A stretch of DNA of 17,712 nucleotides from the NCBI GenBank assembly GCA_017416055.1, contig JAFQDI010000118.1, positions 1 to 17,712 on the forward strand. The letters are read 5' to 3'. Under the pieces are notes generated by a model, which searched no databases, was not told the origin of the DNA, and saw only the letters and a list, made by a program, of their open reading frames with translations. This DNA is from Lachnospiraceae bacterium (GTDB lineage Bacteria; Bacillota_A; Clostridia; Lachnospirales; Lachnospiraceae). Below, in pieces: positions 1 through 8,263 of the stretch. Each line of letters starts with the position of its first letter. Position 1 is the first letter of the stretch. A program made the position numbers and the translations under genes.

Positions 1-1753
1 CATGGTGGATGAATATCAGGACACCAATGCGGCCCAGTTTGCCCTGGTGAGTCTGCTTGCAAAGCGTGACAAAAATCTCTGGGTGGTGGGTGACGATGAT
101 CAGTCCATCTATAAATTCCGCGGAGCGGATATTGAGAATATTTTAAACTTTGAGAAGGTATTTCCCGGTGCAAAGGTGATCCGTCTGGAGCAGAATTATC
201 GCTCCACCGGAAACATTCTGAAGGTGGCCAACGAGGTGATCGCTCACAATTACGGCCGCAAAGGCAAGAATCTGTGGACTGAAAATGACGAGGGAATTCC
301 GGTGGAGGTCCGCCAGTTCGACACCGCGATGGATGAGGCGACCTATATTATGAAGCAGGTGCGCGATTACGTGGCGCAGGGCGGAAATTACAGTGACTGC
401 GTGGTACTTTACCGGACCAATGCCCAGACGCGTATTTTAGAGGAGATGGCTGACCGTTACATCGGTCAGCACTATAAGACCCTGGGTGTGAATTTCTACG
501 ATCGCCGCGAGATCAAGGATATCATCGCCTATCTGCGAACGATCAACAACGGTCGTGACGATCTGGCAGTGCAGCGAATCATCAACGTTCCGAAGCGTGG
601 CATCGGTGCGACCAGCCTCGGCCGTGTGAGCACGTATGCGGAAGTGAACGGGTTAAGTCTCTATGATGCCTGTCGAAAGGCGAAGGAGATTCCGGGGATC
701 GGCAAGGCTGCTCTCAAGATTCAGGGGTTTGTGGATGAGATCGAGACACTTCGTGATCTTTCCGAGGACATTTCCATTGTCGATCTGATCGATGAGATCC
801 TATCACGAACCGGATACCGAGAGTATCTGATGGAGGAGGACGATGTTCAGGCAGAGAGTCGTCTGGAATACATTGGAGCATTGAAGGATAAGGCGGCATA
901 TTATGAGGGAGACACCGATGAGCCGACGCTCTCCGAGTTTTTGGAGGATATCCCGCTTCGCTCCGACCAGGACAATCTGGATCGGAATGAAGATAAGATG
1001 CTTCTGATGACCCTTCACAGCGCGAAGGGGCTGGAGTTCCCCATCGTATTTCTGGCTGGAATGGAGGACGGATTGTTTCCCAGCTCCATGGCGATTAACT
1101 CAGATGATCCGGAAGATGCGATCGAGGAAGAGCGAAGACTGTGTTACGTAGGCATTACCAGAGCGGAGAAGCGTCTGGTAATGACCGCAGCGCGTCAGCG
1201 CATGGTGAACGGAGAGAACCGCTACAGTAAGCTTTCCCGGTTTATCTACGAAGTGCCGGGTACGCTTTTGAACATCAAAACGGCGGATGACACCTACAGC
1301 TTCGGCGGCTTCGAAAAGAAGAATCCTTACAAGATTGATAATTTCAGTCAGAGTGGGAATGTGAGCAGATATTCGGGTGGTAATACCAATCAAAGTGGAG
1401 TATATGATAGAAATACTTATTCAAATCGGCAAAGAAGTGGAGGAAATGATCCGTGGGAGCGGGTGTTTGATCTTGACCGTGAAGAGTATGAGCAGAGCCG
1501 GACGGCGAGTCGTTTGCAGAAACGCAGCGGTTTCGGTTCGGCGGGCGGTTCTATTATGAAGGGAAGTCAGATGACGGGTGCTTCGGGGGCACCGAATTAC
1601 CATGTCGGAGACCGGGTGCAGCATGTCAAATTCGGTGAGGGTACGGTGCTTTCCATGGAAGAAGGGGCTCGTGACATTGAAGTGACTGTGGAATTTGACA
1701 AAGCCGGAAAGAAGCGGATGTATGCGGCGTTTGCAAAATTGAAAAAGGTTTGA
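1..1753 (+). CDS. pcrA: ATP-dependent DNA helicase PcrA/UvrD, 3' part (5' end outside window)
   Basis: Superfamily 1A 3'-5' DNA helicase acting in repair and in clearing conflicts with replication and transcription. The visible 583 residues begin at motif II (DEYQDTN). They continue through motif III (GDDDQSIYKFRGA, about residues 30-42), motif IV (LEQNYRSTG, 62-70), motif V (TLHSAKGLEFP, 337-347) and motif VI (EEERRLCYVGITRAEKR, 375-391). A Ser/Asn/Gly-rich linker follows at about 440-530. The last 50 residues (VGDRVQHVKFGEGTV...) match the C-terminal RNA-polymerase-binding Tudor-like domain of Gram-positive PcrA, which separates it from a generic UvrD. The ATG at base 2 is internal: Walker A and the 1A/1B domains must lie upstream of the window. 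Residues about 153-165, between the usual LEE and DRREIKD blocks, are somewhat divergent. The stop at 1751-1753 is followed only by an A/T-rich stretch without a convincing terminator. Confidence 0.96.
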   Translation, partial: MVDEYQDTNAAQFALVSLLAKRDKNLWVVGDDDQSIYKFRGADIENILNFEKVFPGAKVIRLEQNYRSTGNILKVANEVIAHNYGRKGKNLWTENDEGIPVEVRQFDTAMDEATYIMKQVRDYVAQGGNYSDCVVLYRTNAQTRILEEMADRYIGQHYKTLGVNFYDRREIKDIIAYLRTINNGRDDLAVQRIINVPKRGIGATSLGRVSTYAEVNGLSLYDACRKAKEIPGIGKAALKIQGFVDEIETLRDLSEDISIVDLIDEILSRTGYREYLMEEDDVQAESRLEYIGALKDKAAYYEGDTDEPTLSEFLEDIPLRSDQDNLDRNEDKMLLMTLHSAKGLEFPIVFLAGMEDGLFPSSMAINSDDPEDAIEEERRLCYVGITRAEKRLVMTAARQRMVNGENRYSKLSRFIYEVPGTLLNIKTADDTYSFGGFEKKNPYKIDNFSQSGNVSRYSGGNTNQSGVYDRNTYSNRQRSGGNDPWERVFDLDREEYEQSRTASRLQKRSGFGSAGGSIMKGSQMTGASGAPNYHVGDRVQHVKFGEGTVLSMEEGARDIEVTVEFDKAGKKRMYAAFAKLKKV

Positions 1754-1811
1754 AAAAACAGATATTTTTTAAAAAATTAACAAAAAACCCATAGTAAAAT
1801 CACAGAATCAA

Positions 1812-1820
1812 TGATATACT
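1812..1820 (+). promoter_or_regulatory. Probable extended -10 promoter for the acidic membrane protein gene
   Basis: TGATATACT is a TGn extended -10 with hexamer TATACT at 1815-1820. The -35 region 17 bases upstream (TAGTAA, 1792-1797) is poor, which extended -10 promoters tolerate. It lies in an A/T-rich gap after pcrA and about 60 bases before the start at 1884. Confidence 0.5.
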
Positions 1821-1883
1821 AGATTTAAGTCGAACGACAGCAGTTTGCTAAGGTTCAGAATAGTCAGAAAGGATGTGCATATC

Positions 1884-2225
1884 ATGAATAAGAAGATTGA
1901 AGAGCTTCTCAGCACCACCAAGTTGAACGAACTGTTACGAAAAGAGGAAAAGAAAGAATGCAGCAAGAAGATCGTCTGGGGTATTCTGGCGGCTGTCGGC
2001 ATTATCGTACTGGTTGCAGGTATTGCCTACGCAGTGTACTATTTCTTCTTTGCAAAGAAGGCACTTGAGGAATTCGAGGACGAGTATATTTATGATGATG
2101 ATTTTGACCTCGTGGATGATGAGGATGAGGTTCCCGTTGTGGAAGCGACCCTCGAGGAGGAAGCACCCGAGGAGGAAGCGCCTGTTGAGGAGACTCCCGC
2201 AGAGGAAGCACCTGCAGAGGCATAA
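1884..2225 (+). CDS. Small single-pass membrane protein with acidic Glu/Pro/Ala tail
   Basis: Predicted 113-residue protein of unknown function. Residues 1-28 are a charged N-terminus (MNKKIEELLSTTKLNELLRK...). One hydrophobic segment spans about 30-56. The remainder is strongly acidic: a Glu/Asp patch at about 61-82, then imperfect EEAP/EETP repeats to the end. The Lys pair after the membrane segment and the basic N-terminal flank leave topology ambiguous. The start at ATG 1884 is chosen because AAAGGATG lies just upstream and the sequence from there looks like real protein; an in-frame start at 1845 lacks a site. Members of this type occur in Lachnospiraceae as hypothetical proteins. It might be an envelope or scaffold protein with a disordered tail, but nothing here assigns a function. 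It is flanked by housekeeping genes. Confidence 0.8.
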   Translation: MNKKIEELLSTTKLNELLRKEEKKECSKKIVWGILAAVGIIVLVAGIAYAVYYFFFAKKALEEFEDEYIYDDDFDLVDDEDEVPVVEATLEEEAPEEEAPVEETPAEEAPAEA

Positions 2226-2248
2226 TCAGGATAGCAGATTGAGAGATA

Positions 2249-2276
2249 ACCCGTCATACCGAGAGGCGTGACGGGT
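2249..2276 (+). terminator. Putative terminator hairpin after the acidic protein gene
   Basis: Arms ACCCGTCA (2249-2256) and TGACGGGT (2269-2276) form an 8-bp stem around a 12-base loop, 24 bases after the stop at 2225. Only a short ATTT follows, so termination may be weak, with partial read-through to the methylase gene. Confidence 0.55.
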
Positions 2277-2372
2277 ATTTCGCTGTATGGGCATATTTGA
2301 GATTGCCCGCGGTGGACGGAGTGTCAGAAAGATTGTGGCATGCCGAGAGAATGAAATGGGAGATAGAGTTAC

Positions 2373-3773
2373 ATGAAAAAAGGGCAGATTTACGAGGGTA
2401 TCGTAGAGCGTGTGGATTTTCCGGACAAGGGAGTCGTTTTTGTGGACGGGGAAAAAGTCGGTGTGAAACACGGCATACCCGGTCAGAAATTAAGGTTCAT
2501 GATCACGAAAAAGAAAGGAACAAAACTTGAGGGTCAGATTCAGGAGATCCTTGAGAAGTCTCCGCTTGAAAAAACAGACGGAATCTGTCCTCATTTCGGG
2601 CAGTGCGGCGGCTGTACATACAATTCTCTTCCTGCCGATGTGGAGAACCAAGTGAAGGAAGCGCAGATGCGCAGGTTGCTTGAGCCGATTATCGGTGAGG
2701 GAATTTTTGAAGGGGTGAAAGAACCGCCCAGACAGCGGGAGTACCGCAACAAAATGGAATTTTCCTTCGGGGATGAGTACAAAGATGGTCCTCTGGCATT
2801 GGGGATGCACCGCAGGGGAAGTTTTTATGACGTGCTTACGGTGTCCGAGTGTCAGATCGTGGATGGGGATATCCGAAAGATTCTCGCGGCTTCGAGGAAT
2901 TACTTTGCGGAAAAACAGGTGAGCTTTTATCGGAAGATGCAGCATACCGGCTACCTGCGTCATTTGATGGTGAGAAAGGCAGCGGCCACCGGAGAGATCA
3001 TGGTAGATTTGGTGACCACATCCCAGACCGATGCGCTACCGGCATCAGAGAGTGAGTTGCTGGAAGGATTTTTGGCTGAGATGACAGGATTATCCTTTGA
3101 AGGGACCTTAATCGGCGTATTGCACACGGTGAATGACAGTCTGGCTGATGTGGTACAGAGTGACCGGACAGACATTCTCTACGGCAGAGACTATTTTTAT
3201 GAGAAACTGTTAGGGCTGACCTTTAAGATCACACCGTTTTCTTTCTTCCAGACAAACTCATTGGGGGCGGAAGTTCTCTACGAGACCGCCAGAGAGTATA
3301 TTGGAGAGACGAAGGACAAGGTGATTTACGACCTATACAGCGGAACCGGAACCATCGCGCAGATCTTGGCACCGGTGGCTGATCGCGTGGTGGGCGTGGA
3401 GATTGTACCGGAAGCTGTAGAGGCTGCAAAGATCAATGCGGGGCTCAATGGTTTGGATAACTGTGAGTTTATTGCGGGAGATGTGCTGAAGGTGTTGGAC
3501 AGCCTGACCGAGAAGCCCGATCTGATTGTGCTGGATCCGCCGAGAGACGGTATCCACACTCGTGCTTTGCCGAAAATTATCAGCTATGGGGTAGACAGAT
3601 TGATTTACATTAGCTGTAAGCCCACATCGCTGGTGCGAGACCTTCCTGCATTTTATGAGGGAGGTTATCGGGTGACAAGGGCATGCAGCGTAAATATGTT
3701 TTGTGGGACGAGTCAGGTCGAAACAGTCTGCTTATTAGAACGAAATGGTGAAGGAAAAAGACCATCTTTATAA
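2373..3773 (+). CDS. rlmD: 23S rRNA (uracil-5-)-methyltransferase, RlmD/TrmA family
   Basis: SAM-dependent RNA m5U methyltransferase of 466 residues, normal family length. An N-terminal TRAM-like RNA-binding domain covers about 1-60. Four cysteines, C72, C78, C81 (CPHFGQCGGC) and C160 (SECQIVD), match the [4Fe-4S] ligands of RlmD-type enzymes. The methyltransferase domain carries FFQTNS (291-296), the SAM loop DLYSGTGTIAQ (320-330), an acidic GVEIVPEAV (341-349) and VLDPPRDG (386-393). The catalytic cysteine is C415 in ISCKPTS, and the general base is E450 in SQVETV. The start at 2373 is preceded by GGGAG about ten bases upstream. In Gram-positives related enzymes may modify U747, U1939 or both, so the exact target (RlmD versus RlmCD-like) is not fixed by the sequence. 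No strong terminator follows; the isomerase-array promoter begins eight bases after the stop. Confidence 0.93.
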   Translation: MKKGQIYEGIVERVDFPDKGVVFVDGEKVGVKHGIPGQKLRFMITKKKGTKLEGQIQEILEKSPLEKTDGICPHFGQCGGCTYNSLPADVENQVKEAQMRRLLEPIIGEGIFEGVKEPPRQREYRNKMEFSFGDEYKDGPLALGMHRRGSFYDVLTVSECQIVDGDIRKILAASRNYFAEKQVSFYRKMQHTGYLRHLMVRKAAATGEIMVDLVTTSQTDALPASESELLEGFLAEMTGLSFEGTLIGVLHTVNDSLADVVQSDRTDILYGRDYFYEKLLGLTFKITPFSFFQTNSLGAEVLYETAREYIGETKDKVIYDLYSGTGTIAQILAPVADRVVGVEIVPEAVEAAKINAGLNGLDNCEFIAGDVLKVLDSLTEKPDLIVLDPPRDGIHTRALPKIISYGVDRLIYISCKPTSLVRDLPAFYEGGYRVTRACSVNMFCGTSQVETVCLLERNGEGKRPSL

Positions 3774-3780
3774 ATATAAC

Positions 3781-3809
3781 TTGCATGAAGAAAAATACAA
3801 TGTTATAAT
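3781..3809 (+). promoter_or_regulatory. Strong sigma-A-type promoter of the isomerase array
   Basis: TTGCAT at 3781-3786, a 17-base spacer and a perfect TATAAT at 3804-3809, with an additional TG at 3801-3802 giving an extended -10. The expected transcript start is near 3816, about 75 bases before the first isomerase start. It is the only clear promoter seen ahead of the array. The leader carries a small CCGG-GACA-CCGG hairpin near 3842-3853. Confidence 0.8.
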
Positions 3810-3890
3810 ATTCACAAACAATGCTGCGTGAGCAGGAAATTCCGGGACACCGGCAAAAATTAAATGAGTCCATGAAGGGAGATAAACAGA

Positions 3891-4808
3891 ATGAAGTGTG
3901 CAATGAGAGATAACACAATCAGAGTTGCATCAAATGATGCACGGCCGATTGGTACGATTGAATCGGTTAAGGTACTGCATGATGCCGGATTTGAATCGAT
4001 TGATCTGGGATTTGGAAGTGTCGGAAATGATGACTATATTCTGGCGGGCGATGACTGGGAGCGCAAGGTCGATGAGTTGGGAAACGAGGCGGCAAAGTAT
4101 GGCATGGATTTCTGCCAGTTGCATCTTCCGTTTAAGAATGGAAGTGAAGCGATGGACCCGGCATTTAAAAAACCCGGGTATAAGGAGCGTTTCGATTTGG
4201 CGATGGAGCGCGCCATCCTTGCGGGTGCAAAACTCGGTGTTCCTTGGGCGGTAGCTCATTCTCTGAATCCATGGGATAAGACCGGTGGAGATCCGGACAT
4301 CGCATATCAGCTGAATCGTGAATATTTCGACAAGTATGTGGAGCTCGGCATCCGGAATGGAGTAGGATTTGCATTTGAAAACTTGAATCAGGGCGTTCCC
4401 GGAAAAGGCAAGATCCGGTATTGCGGCCATTATCAGGAACTGCTTGATCTGGTGGACGGCTACAATGACCCGATGGTAGGTATTTGTTGGGATTTTGGTC
4501 ATGCGAACATTGTGGGATATGACCAGTGCACCGCACTCAGAAAGATCGGCAAACGGTTGAAGTGCGTACATATTGATGACAATTTCGGAATAACGGACAA
4601 TCACCTTCTTCCGTTTGCGGGCATGGTGGATTGGCACAAGATTTTTCCTGTTCTCGCAGAGATCGGTTATGAGGGTGAGTGTAATTTTGAAGTGGATGGG
4701 CATTTTAAACGCATTCCCAGGGAGCTTCAGATGCAGGAACTGCAATATGCGGCGTCGGTTTGCCGCTATCTGATCAAACTGGTGGAGAATGCAAAGGTCA
4801 ACGAATAA
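3891..4808 (+). CDS. Sugar phosphate isomerase/epimerase, array copy A
   Basis: A 305-residue xylose-isomerase-like TIM-barrel protein (PF01261 superfamily: IolE, hydroxypyruvate isomerase, ketose epimerases). Four conserved metal-ligand candidates are visible: E163 (FAFEN), D201 (CWDFGH), H227 (CVHIDD) and E267 (NFEV). Conserved H78 (QLHLP) and H123 (PWAVAH) also fit a sugar-binding pocket. It is presumably cytosolic and divalent-metal dependent. The start at 3891 has AAGGGAG upstream and follows the promoter at 3781. It shares GDDWERKVDELGNEAA, GKRLKCVHIDDNFG and the GYEGECN stretch with copy B, so A and B are the closest pair in the array. The next gene starts 43 bases after its stop. Substrate cannot be assigned from sequence. 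Confident on family, not on reaction. Confidence 0.93.
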   Translation: MKCAMRDNTIRVASNDARPIGTIESVKVLHDAGFESIDLGFGSVGNDDYILAGDDWERKVDELGNEAAKYGMDFCQLHLPFKNGSEAMDPAFKKPGYKERFDLAMERAILAGAKLGVPWAVAHSLNPWDKTGGDPDIAYQLNREYFDKYVELGIRNGVGFAFENLNQGVPGKGKIRYCGHYQELLDLVDGYNDPMVGICWDFGHANIVGYDQCTALRKIGKRLKCVHIDDNFGITDNHLLPFAGMVDWHKIFPVLAEIGYEGECNFEVDGHFKRIPRELQMQELQYAASVCRYLIKLVENAKVNE

Positions 4809-4851
4809 TATACCATCGAGATCACGACGAAGATGGAGAAAGAAGGAAAAT

Positions 4852-5757
4852 ATGAAGTGTTCAAGCAGACATAATCTTTTCGGTATTGCATCAAATGATA
4901 GTCGTCAGCTTAGTGCGAAGGAATCGCTGTGGATGTTTAAGGAAGCCGGATTTGAGGCGATTGATATGGGCTTTGGCGGAGTTGGAAGACCCGGTTACGA
5001 ACTGACCGGTGATGATTGGGAGCGCAAAGTGGATGAACTGGGAAATGAAGCGGCCAGACTTGGATTGACCTTCAGCCAGATCCATATGCCTTCCCTGAAA
5101 GGAGAAAAAGATCCCAGATTCAAAGTTCCCGGATTTGAAGAAGAGTTTTATCTGGCGATGGAACGCGCGCTTATTGCAGCGGGCAGACTGGGCGCACCGT
5201 GGGCAGTGGCGCATGCATTGAATCCTAAAGATGCCGGAAATGACCCGGACAAAGCAAAGAAGCTCAATCATGAATACTATGACAAATATGTTGAGCTGGG
5301 CATTAAGAATGGCGTAGGCTTTGCGTTCGAGAACATGATCCAGGGTAAGGATGGTGGACCGAAGCTTCGCTACACAGCTCATTACAGTGAACTGATCGAT
5401 TATGTGGACAGTTTCAATGATCCAATGGTACAGATTTGCTGGGACTTCGGTCATGCGAATATCACAGGGTTTGACCAGTGTGTCGGTCTGCGTAAGGTAG
5501 GAAAACGTCTGAAATGTGTACATATTGATGATAACTTTGGAAATCTGGATCATCATTTGATTCCTTTCTCAGGAAAGGTGGACTGGCACAAGATCATGCC
5601 CGTTTTGGCCGAGATCGGCTATGAGGGAGAGTGCAATCTGGAAGTTCAGAATCACTTTAATCGGATGCCGCGTGAACTTCACAAACTGATGGGAAGACAT
5701 GCATTTGAAGCTTGCGATTATCTGCGCAAACTGATTGAGGACGCACGTCAGATGTGA
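4852..5757 (+). CDS. Sugar phosphate isomerase/epimerase, array copy B
   Basis: A 301-residue TIM-barrel isomerase/epimerase, the sister of copy A. Metal-ligand candidates are E160 (FAFENM), D198 (CWDFGH), H224 (CVHIDD) and E264 (NLEV), all conserved. The ATG at 4852 is chosen because AGAAGGAAAA precedes it and the protein from there (MKCSSRHNLF) aligns with the MKC start of the other copies. An upstream in-frame start at 4789 would overlap copy A and add a basic, unrelated peptide. It differs from A mainly in the loop after QIHMP (SLKGEKD against FKNGSEAMD) and in the first 50 residues, regions that often set substrate choice in this fold. It is co-oriented in the array and likely co-transcribed. 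Confidence 0.92.
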   Translation: MKCSSRHNLFGIASNDSRQLSAKESLWMFKEAGFEAIDMGFGGVGRPGYELTGDDWERKVDELGNEAARLGLTFSQIHMPSLKGEKDPRFKVPGFEEEFYLAMERALIAAGRLGAPWAVAHALNPKDAGNDPDKAKKLNHEYYDKYVELGIKNGVGFAFENMIQGKDGGPKLRYTAHYSELIDYVDSFNDPMVQICWDFGHANITGFDQCVGLRKVGKRLKCVHIDDNFGNLDHHLIPFSGKVDWHKIMPVLAEIGYEGECNLEVQNHFNRMPRELHKLMGRHAFEACDYLRKLIEDARQM

Positions 5758-5781
5758 TGAGTGAGGAGAGGGGCAAATAAG

Positions 5782-6705
5782 ATGAGAGTAGGATGTAATA
5801 CGATTCGCGTTGCTTTGGATGAACCAAATAAGCGTACTCTGGAGGAGACAATCATCGGGATTAAGGAAGCCGGATTTGAGTCGGTTGACTTGGGATTAGG
5901 ACCCGTTGAGGAAGAAGACTGGTTTTTGTTCGCTGATGACTGGGAGAGAAGAGTGGATGAATTGGGAGAATTGGCGGCAAAGCTGGGTATTATCTACTCT
6001 CAGCTTCATATTCCCTTTGCCTCCGGTGGTGATAATGCGAAGGATAAACGCTTCAGACAACCGGGATTTTTGGAACGTTTCGAGGAGGGAACCCGTCTCG
6101 CTTATCTCGCAGGTGCCAGATTGGGGATTCCGTGGGCGGTAGCTCATCCTACCAGTCCCGGAGAGATTGCCGGCGACGTGGAGGCGTGTATGCGGGCGAA
6201 TCACGAGTTTTATGATCGATTTGTTGAACTGGGTATACAGCATGGTATCGGTACGGCCTTTGAAAACATGATTCGCAATACACACACTCCCAACGGTTTG
6301 AAAGTGCGTTACTGTGCGGATTATGAGGAATTAATTGAATTTGTGGACAGTTACAATGATCCCATGGTTCAGATCTGTCTGGATACAGGGCATGCCAATA
6401 TCTCCGGATTGAATTTGGCCGATACGGTTCATGCCATGGGAAGCCGTTTGAAGGTGGTGCACTTCAATGATAACTTTGTGGTGGGAGACCACCATGTGGC
6501 ACCGCTCACCGGAACGATCGACTGGAAGCGTCTGATTCGAGCGATGGCAGATGTGGGATACGAAGGCGTTCTTAATCTGGAAATCGGAGGCTATCTGAAG
6601 CGCGCGACGAGAGAGATGCAGAAGCATTTGATGAAGGCGGCGTATGTCAGTGGAGATTATCTGCGCCAGATGTTTTATGCTGCGCAGGGAAAGAACGAGG
6701 GTTGA
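5782..6705 (+). CDS. Sugar phosphate isomerase/epimerase, array copy C (divergent)
   Basis: A 307-residue TIM-barrel isomerase/epimerase. Metal-ligand candidates E161 (AFENM), D201 (CLDTGH), H227 (VVHFND) and E267 (NLEIGG) are kept. Nearby positions differ from A, B and E: LDTGH instead of WDFGH, VVHFNDN instead of CVHIDDN, and HHVAPL instead of HLIPF. The Trp to Leu change next to the metal Asp suggests a changed pocket. The start at ATG 5782 follows GAGGAGAGGGG at about 5763-5773; a GTG at 5761 lies ahead of that site and is less likely. The C-terminal LNLEIGGYLK block is shared with the stump at 8101, which indicates a C-like second copy once stood at the end of the array. Confidence 0.91.
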   Translation: MRVGCNTIRVALDEPNKRTLEETIIGIKEAGFESVDLGLGPVEEEDWFLFADDWERRVDELGELAAKLGIIYSQLHIPFASGGDNAKDKRFRQPGFLERFEEGTRLAYLAGARLGIPWAVAHPTSPGEIAGDVEACMRANHEFYDRFVELGIQHGIGTAFENMIRNTHTPNGLKVRYCADYEELIEFVDSYNDPMVQICLDTGHANISGLNLADTVHAMGSRLKVVHFNDNFVVGDHHVAPLTGTIDWKRLIRAMADVGYEGVLNLEIGGYLKRATREMQKHLMKAAYVSGDYLRQMFYAAQGKNEG

Positions 6706-6707
6706 TC

Positions 6708-7146
6708 ATGAATAAATGGCGTTGCGGAGTGAATTTTAGCTTGTATCAGGCGGCAACCGATGATCCGAAGCCGCTTGGCGAGATCGAGACGATCAAACGT
6801 CTCAGTGCGGCCGGATTCGAGGTGATGGACTTGGGCACCGGACGTGCTAATGACCCGAACTATTATCTGCTCGTGGAAGATTGGCAAGCGTCTGAAATGC
6901 GTCCATATGCATGACAATCTGGGAGACAGCGATGATCATCTGATCCCTTTTCTGGGAATAATTGATTGGTATGCAATCGCAGATGTGCTGGCAGAAATCG
7001 GCTATGAAGGCGATCTTTCCATGGAATTGGGCGGATACGCGAGAAATGTGCCTCGCAGACTGCAGGATCCCTTGGCGAAGATGGCATGGGAGAGCTGTAA
7101 TCAGGTACGCATTCTGATTGAGGAAGCGGCAGAGAACAGAAAGTGA
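6708..7146 (+). pseudogene. Sugar phosphate isomerase/epimerase, array copy D, broken by internal deletion
   Basis: The 5' frame from ATG 6708 (GAGG upstream) encodes a normal N-terminus, MNKWRCGVNFSLY... to LLVEDW, then runs into nonsense and stops at 6912-6914. The C-terminal third continues in another frame from about 6880 to 7146: IGKRLKCVHMHDNLG ... HLIPF ... LSMELGG ... EEAAENRK. The missing piece is the region from the EDWE block to the GKRL/SRL block, which includes the metal Glu and Asp. The junction lies on GATTGG (6879-6884). In copies A and E the corresponding six-base sites are exactly 491 bases apart in both, so the lost piece is inferred to be 491 bp, not a multiple of three. 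Active enzyme is not expected. It is most like copy E (HxHDNLG, LSME, NVPR). Confidence 0.92.
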
Positions 7147-7178
7147 GTGAGACGATAATCGGGAGGAGATCGGAAGAT

Positions 7179-8093
7179 ATGAAATGTGGATGCAATATGT
7201 CCTTATTTAAGAAGACGATTGATGCACCTGCGCTGACACCGGTAGAGTTGGTCAAACGCTACAGTGAGTTAGGGTTTGATTGCATGGATCTTGGTTGTAA
7301 TGTTCCGGCGTATCTGATGGACGAGGACTGGGAGAGTCAGATTGATGAGATCGGCGAGGCCGCAGCACGGCATGGAATCACCTTTTCCCAATTACATCTT
7401 CCATTTCATAAAAATGCCTGCGAGGAATTAGATCCGCGGTTCCGGATACCCGGATTCAGAGAGGACTTTTTCCTGAGTATGAAGCGGGCGTATCTGGCGG
7501 GAGAACGCCTCGGAATTCCTTGGGCGGTGGCTCATGTGGTCACAGTGCAGGACAATGGATTTTGCCGAAAGGATACCTTCGACTATAATCACCGGTATTA
7601 CGATGAGTACGTGGAATTTGGCATCCGGCATGGTGTCGGCACTGCGTTTGAAAATCTGTGCAAGGTCAATACGCCCCATCAGAAGCACCGTTACTGCGGT
7701 CATCAGGACGATTTGATCGAGTTCGTAGACAGTTTTGCAGATCCGATGGTGGGTATTTGTTGGGATTTCGGACATGCGCAGGTGTCGGGATTGAACCAGT
7801 CGATTGCATTGAGACAGATTGGAAGCCGTCTGAAGTGTGTGCATATTCATGATAATTTGGGCGTGAATGATAATCATCTGATTCCCTTTACAGGAGTGAT
7901 CAATTGGCATGAGATTGTCGAAGTGCTGGCGGAGATTGGCTATACCGGAGTATTATCCATGGAGCCGGGTGGACGTGCCGTTAATGTTCCGCGTGCGATG
8001 CAGGAGCAATTTGCGAAATGTGCATACGCAAGCTGTGACCAGTTGCGGAAGATGTTGCTTGCGAAAATGGAGCACAGTCGGAAATGTAATTAA
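7179..8093 (+). CDS. Sugar phosphate isomerase/epimerase, array copy E
   Basis: A 304-residue TIM-barrel isomerase/epimerase with metal-ligand candidates E158 (AFENL), D196 (CWDFGH), H222 (CVHIHD) and E262 (LSMEPGG). H70-71-type QLHLP and PWAVAH motifs are also present. It forms a subgroup with broken copy D: both have HxHDNLG and SME in place of HIDDNFG and N[FL]E. The ATG at 7179 is chosen because GGGAGGAG lies ten bases upstream (7161-7168) and the MKCGCN start matches the family; an earlier in-frame GTG at 7143 overlaps copy D and lacks a site. The C-terminal eight residues (EHSRKCN) look unlike the others and lie directly before a remnant copy, so the tail might have been altered by the same rearrangement. 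Confidence 0.92.
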   Translation: MKCGCNMSLFKKTIDAPALTPVELVKRYSELGFDCMDLGCNVPAYLMDEDWESQIDEIGEAAARHGITFSQLHLPFHKNACEELDPRFRIPGFREDFFLSMKRAYLAGERLGIPWAVAHVVTVQDNGFCRKDTFDYNHRYYDEYVEFGIRHGVGTAFENLCKVNTPHQKHRYCGHQDDLIEFVDSFADPMVGICWDFGHAQVSGLNQSIALRQIGSRLKCVHIHDNLGVNDNHLIPFTGVINWHEIVEVLAEIGYTGVLSMEPGGRAVNVPRAMQEQFAKCAYASCDQLRKMLLAKMEHSRKCN

Positions 8094-8250
8094 GATACAG
8101 ATGGCGGAGATTGGTTATGAAGGAGCACTCAATCTGGAGATCGGCGGTTATCTGAAACATTCCACGAGAGAGATTCAGAACGCGCTGTTAAATAGTGCAA
8201 AAGTGAGCGTGAGCCGGCTGAGAACGATGTTTGATGAAGCTCGGAATTGA
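8094..8250 (+). pseudogene. C-terminal stump of a sixth isomerase/epimerase copy (F)
   Basis: From about 8101 the sequence reads MAEIGYEGALNLEIGGYLKH then STREIQNALL ... FDEARN, closely resembling the last 50 residues of copy C (MADVGYEGVLNLEIGGYLKR). Nothing upstream supplies the preceding 250 residues: copy E stops at 8093 and no ribosome binding site lies before 8101. Of the metal ligands only the last Glu remains. This is therefore a remnant of a deleted paralogue and not a functional small gene, although an ATG at 8101 would formally give 49 residues. Confidence 0.9.
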
Positions 8251-8263
8251 TACCGAATAAGAC

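Noticed and set aside
1754..1785. A/T-only inverted repeat after pcrA as terminator
   Set aside because: AAAAAA/TTTTTT pairing has no GC core, so it is not a credible terminator.
3930..4745. Long minus-strand open frames opposite the isomerase genes (for example 271 residues here, 221 at 4891-5556)
   Set aside because: They recur opposite each paralogue, have no ribosome binding sites and are composed like reverse reads of the real TIM-barrel genes.
8101..8250. 49-residue independent small gene
   Set aside because: It has no ribosome binding site, and its sequence is simply the end of an isomerase, so it is listed as a remnant.
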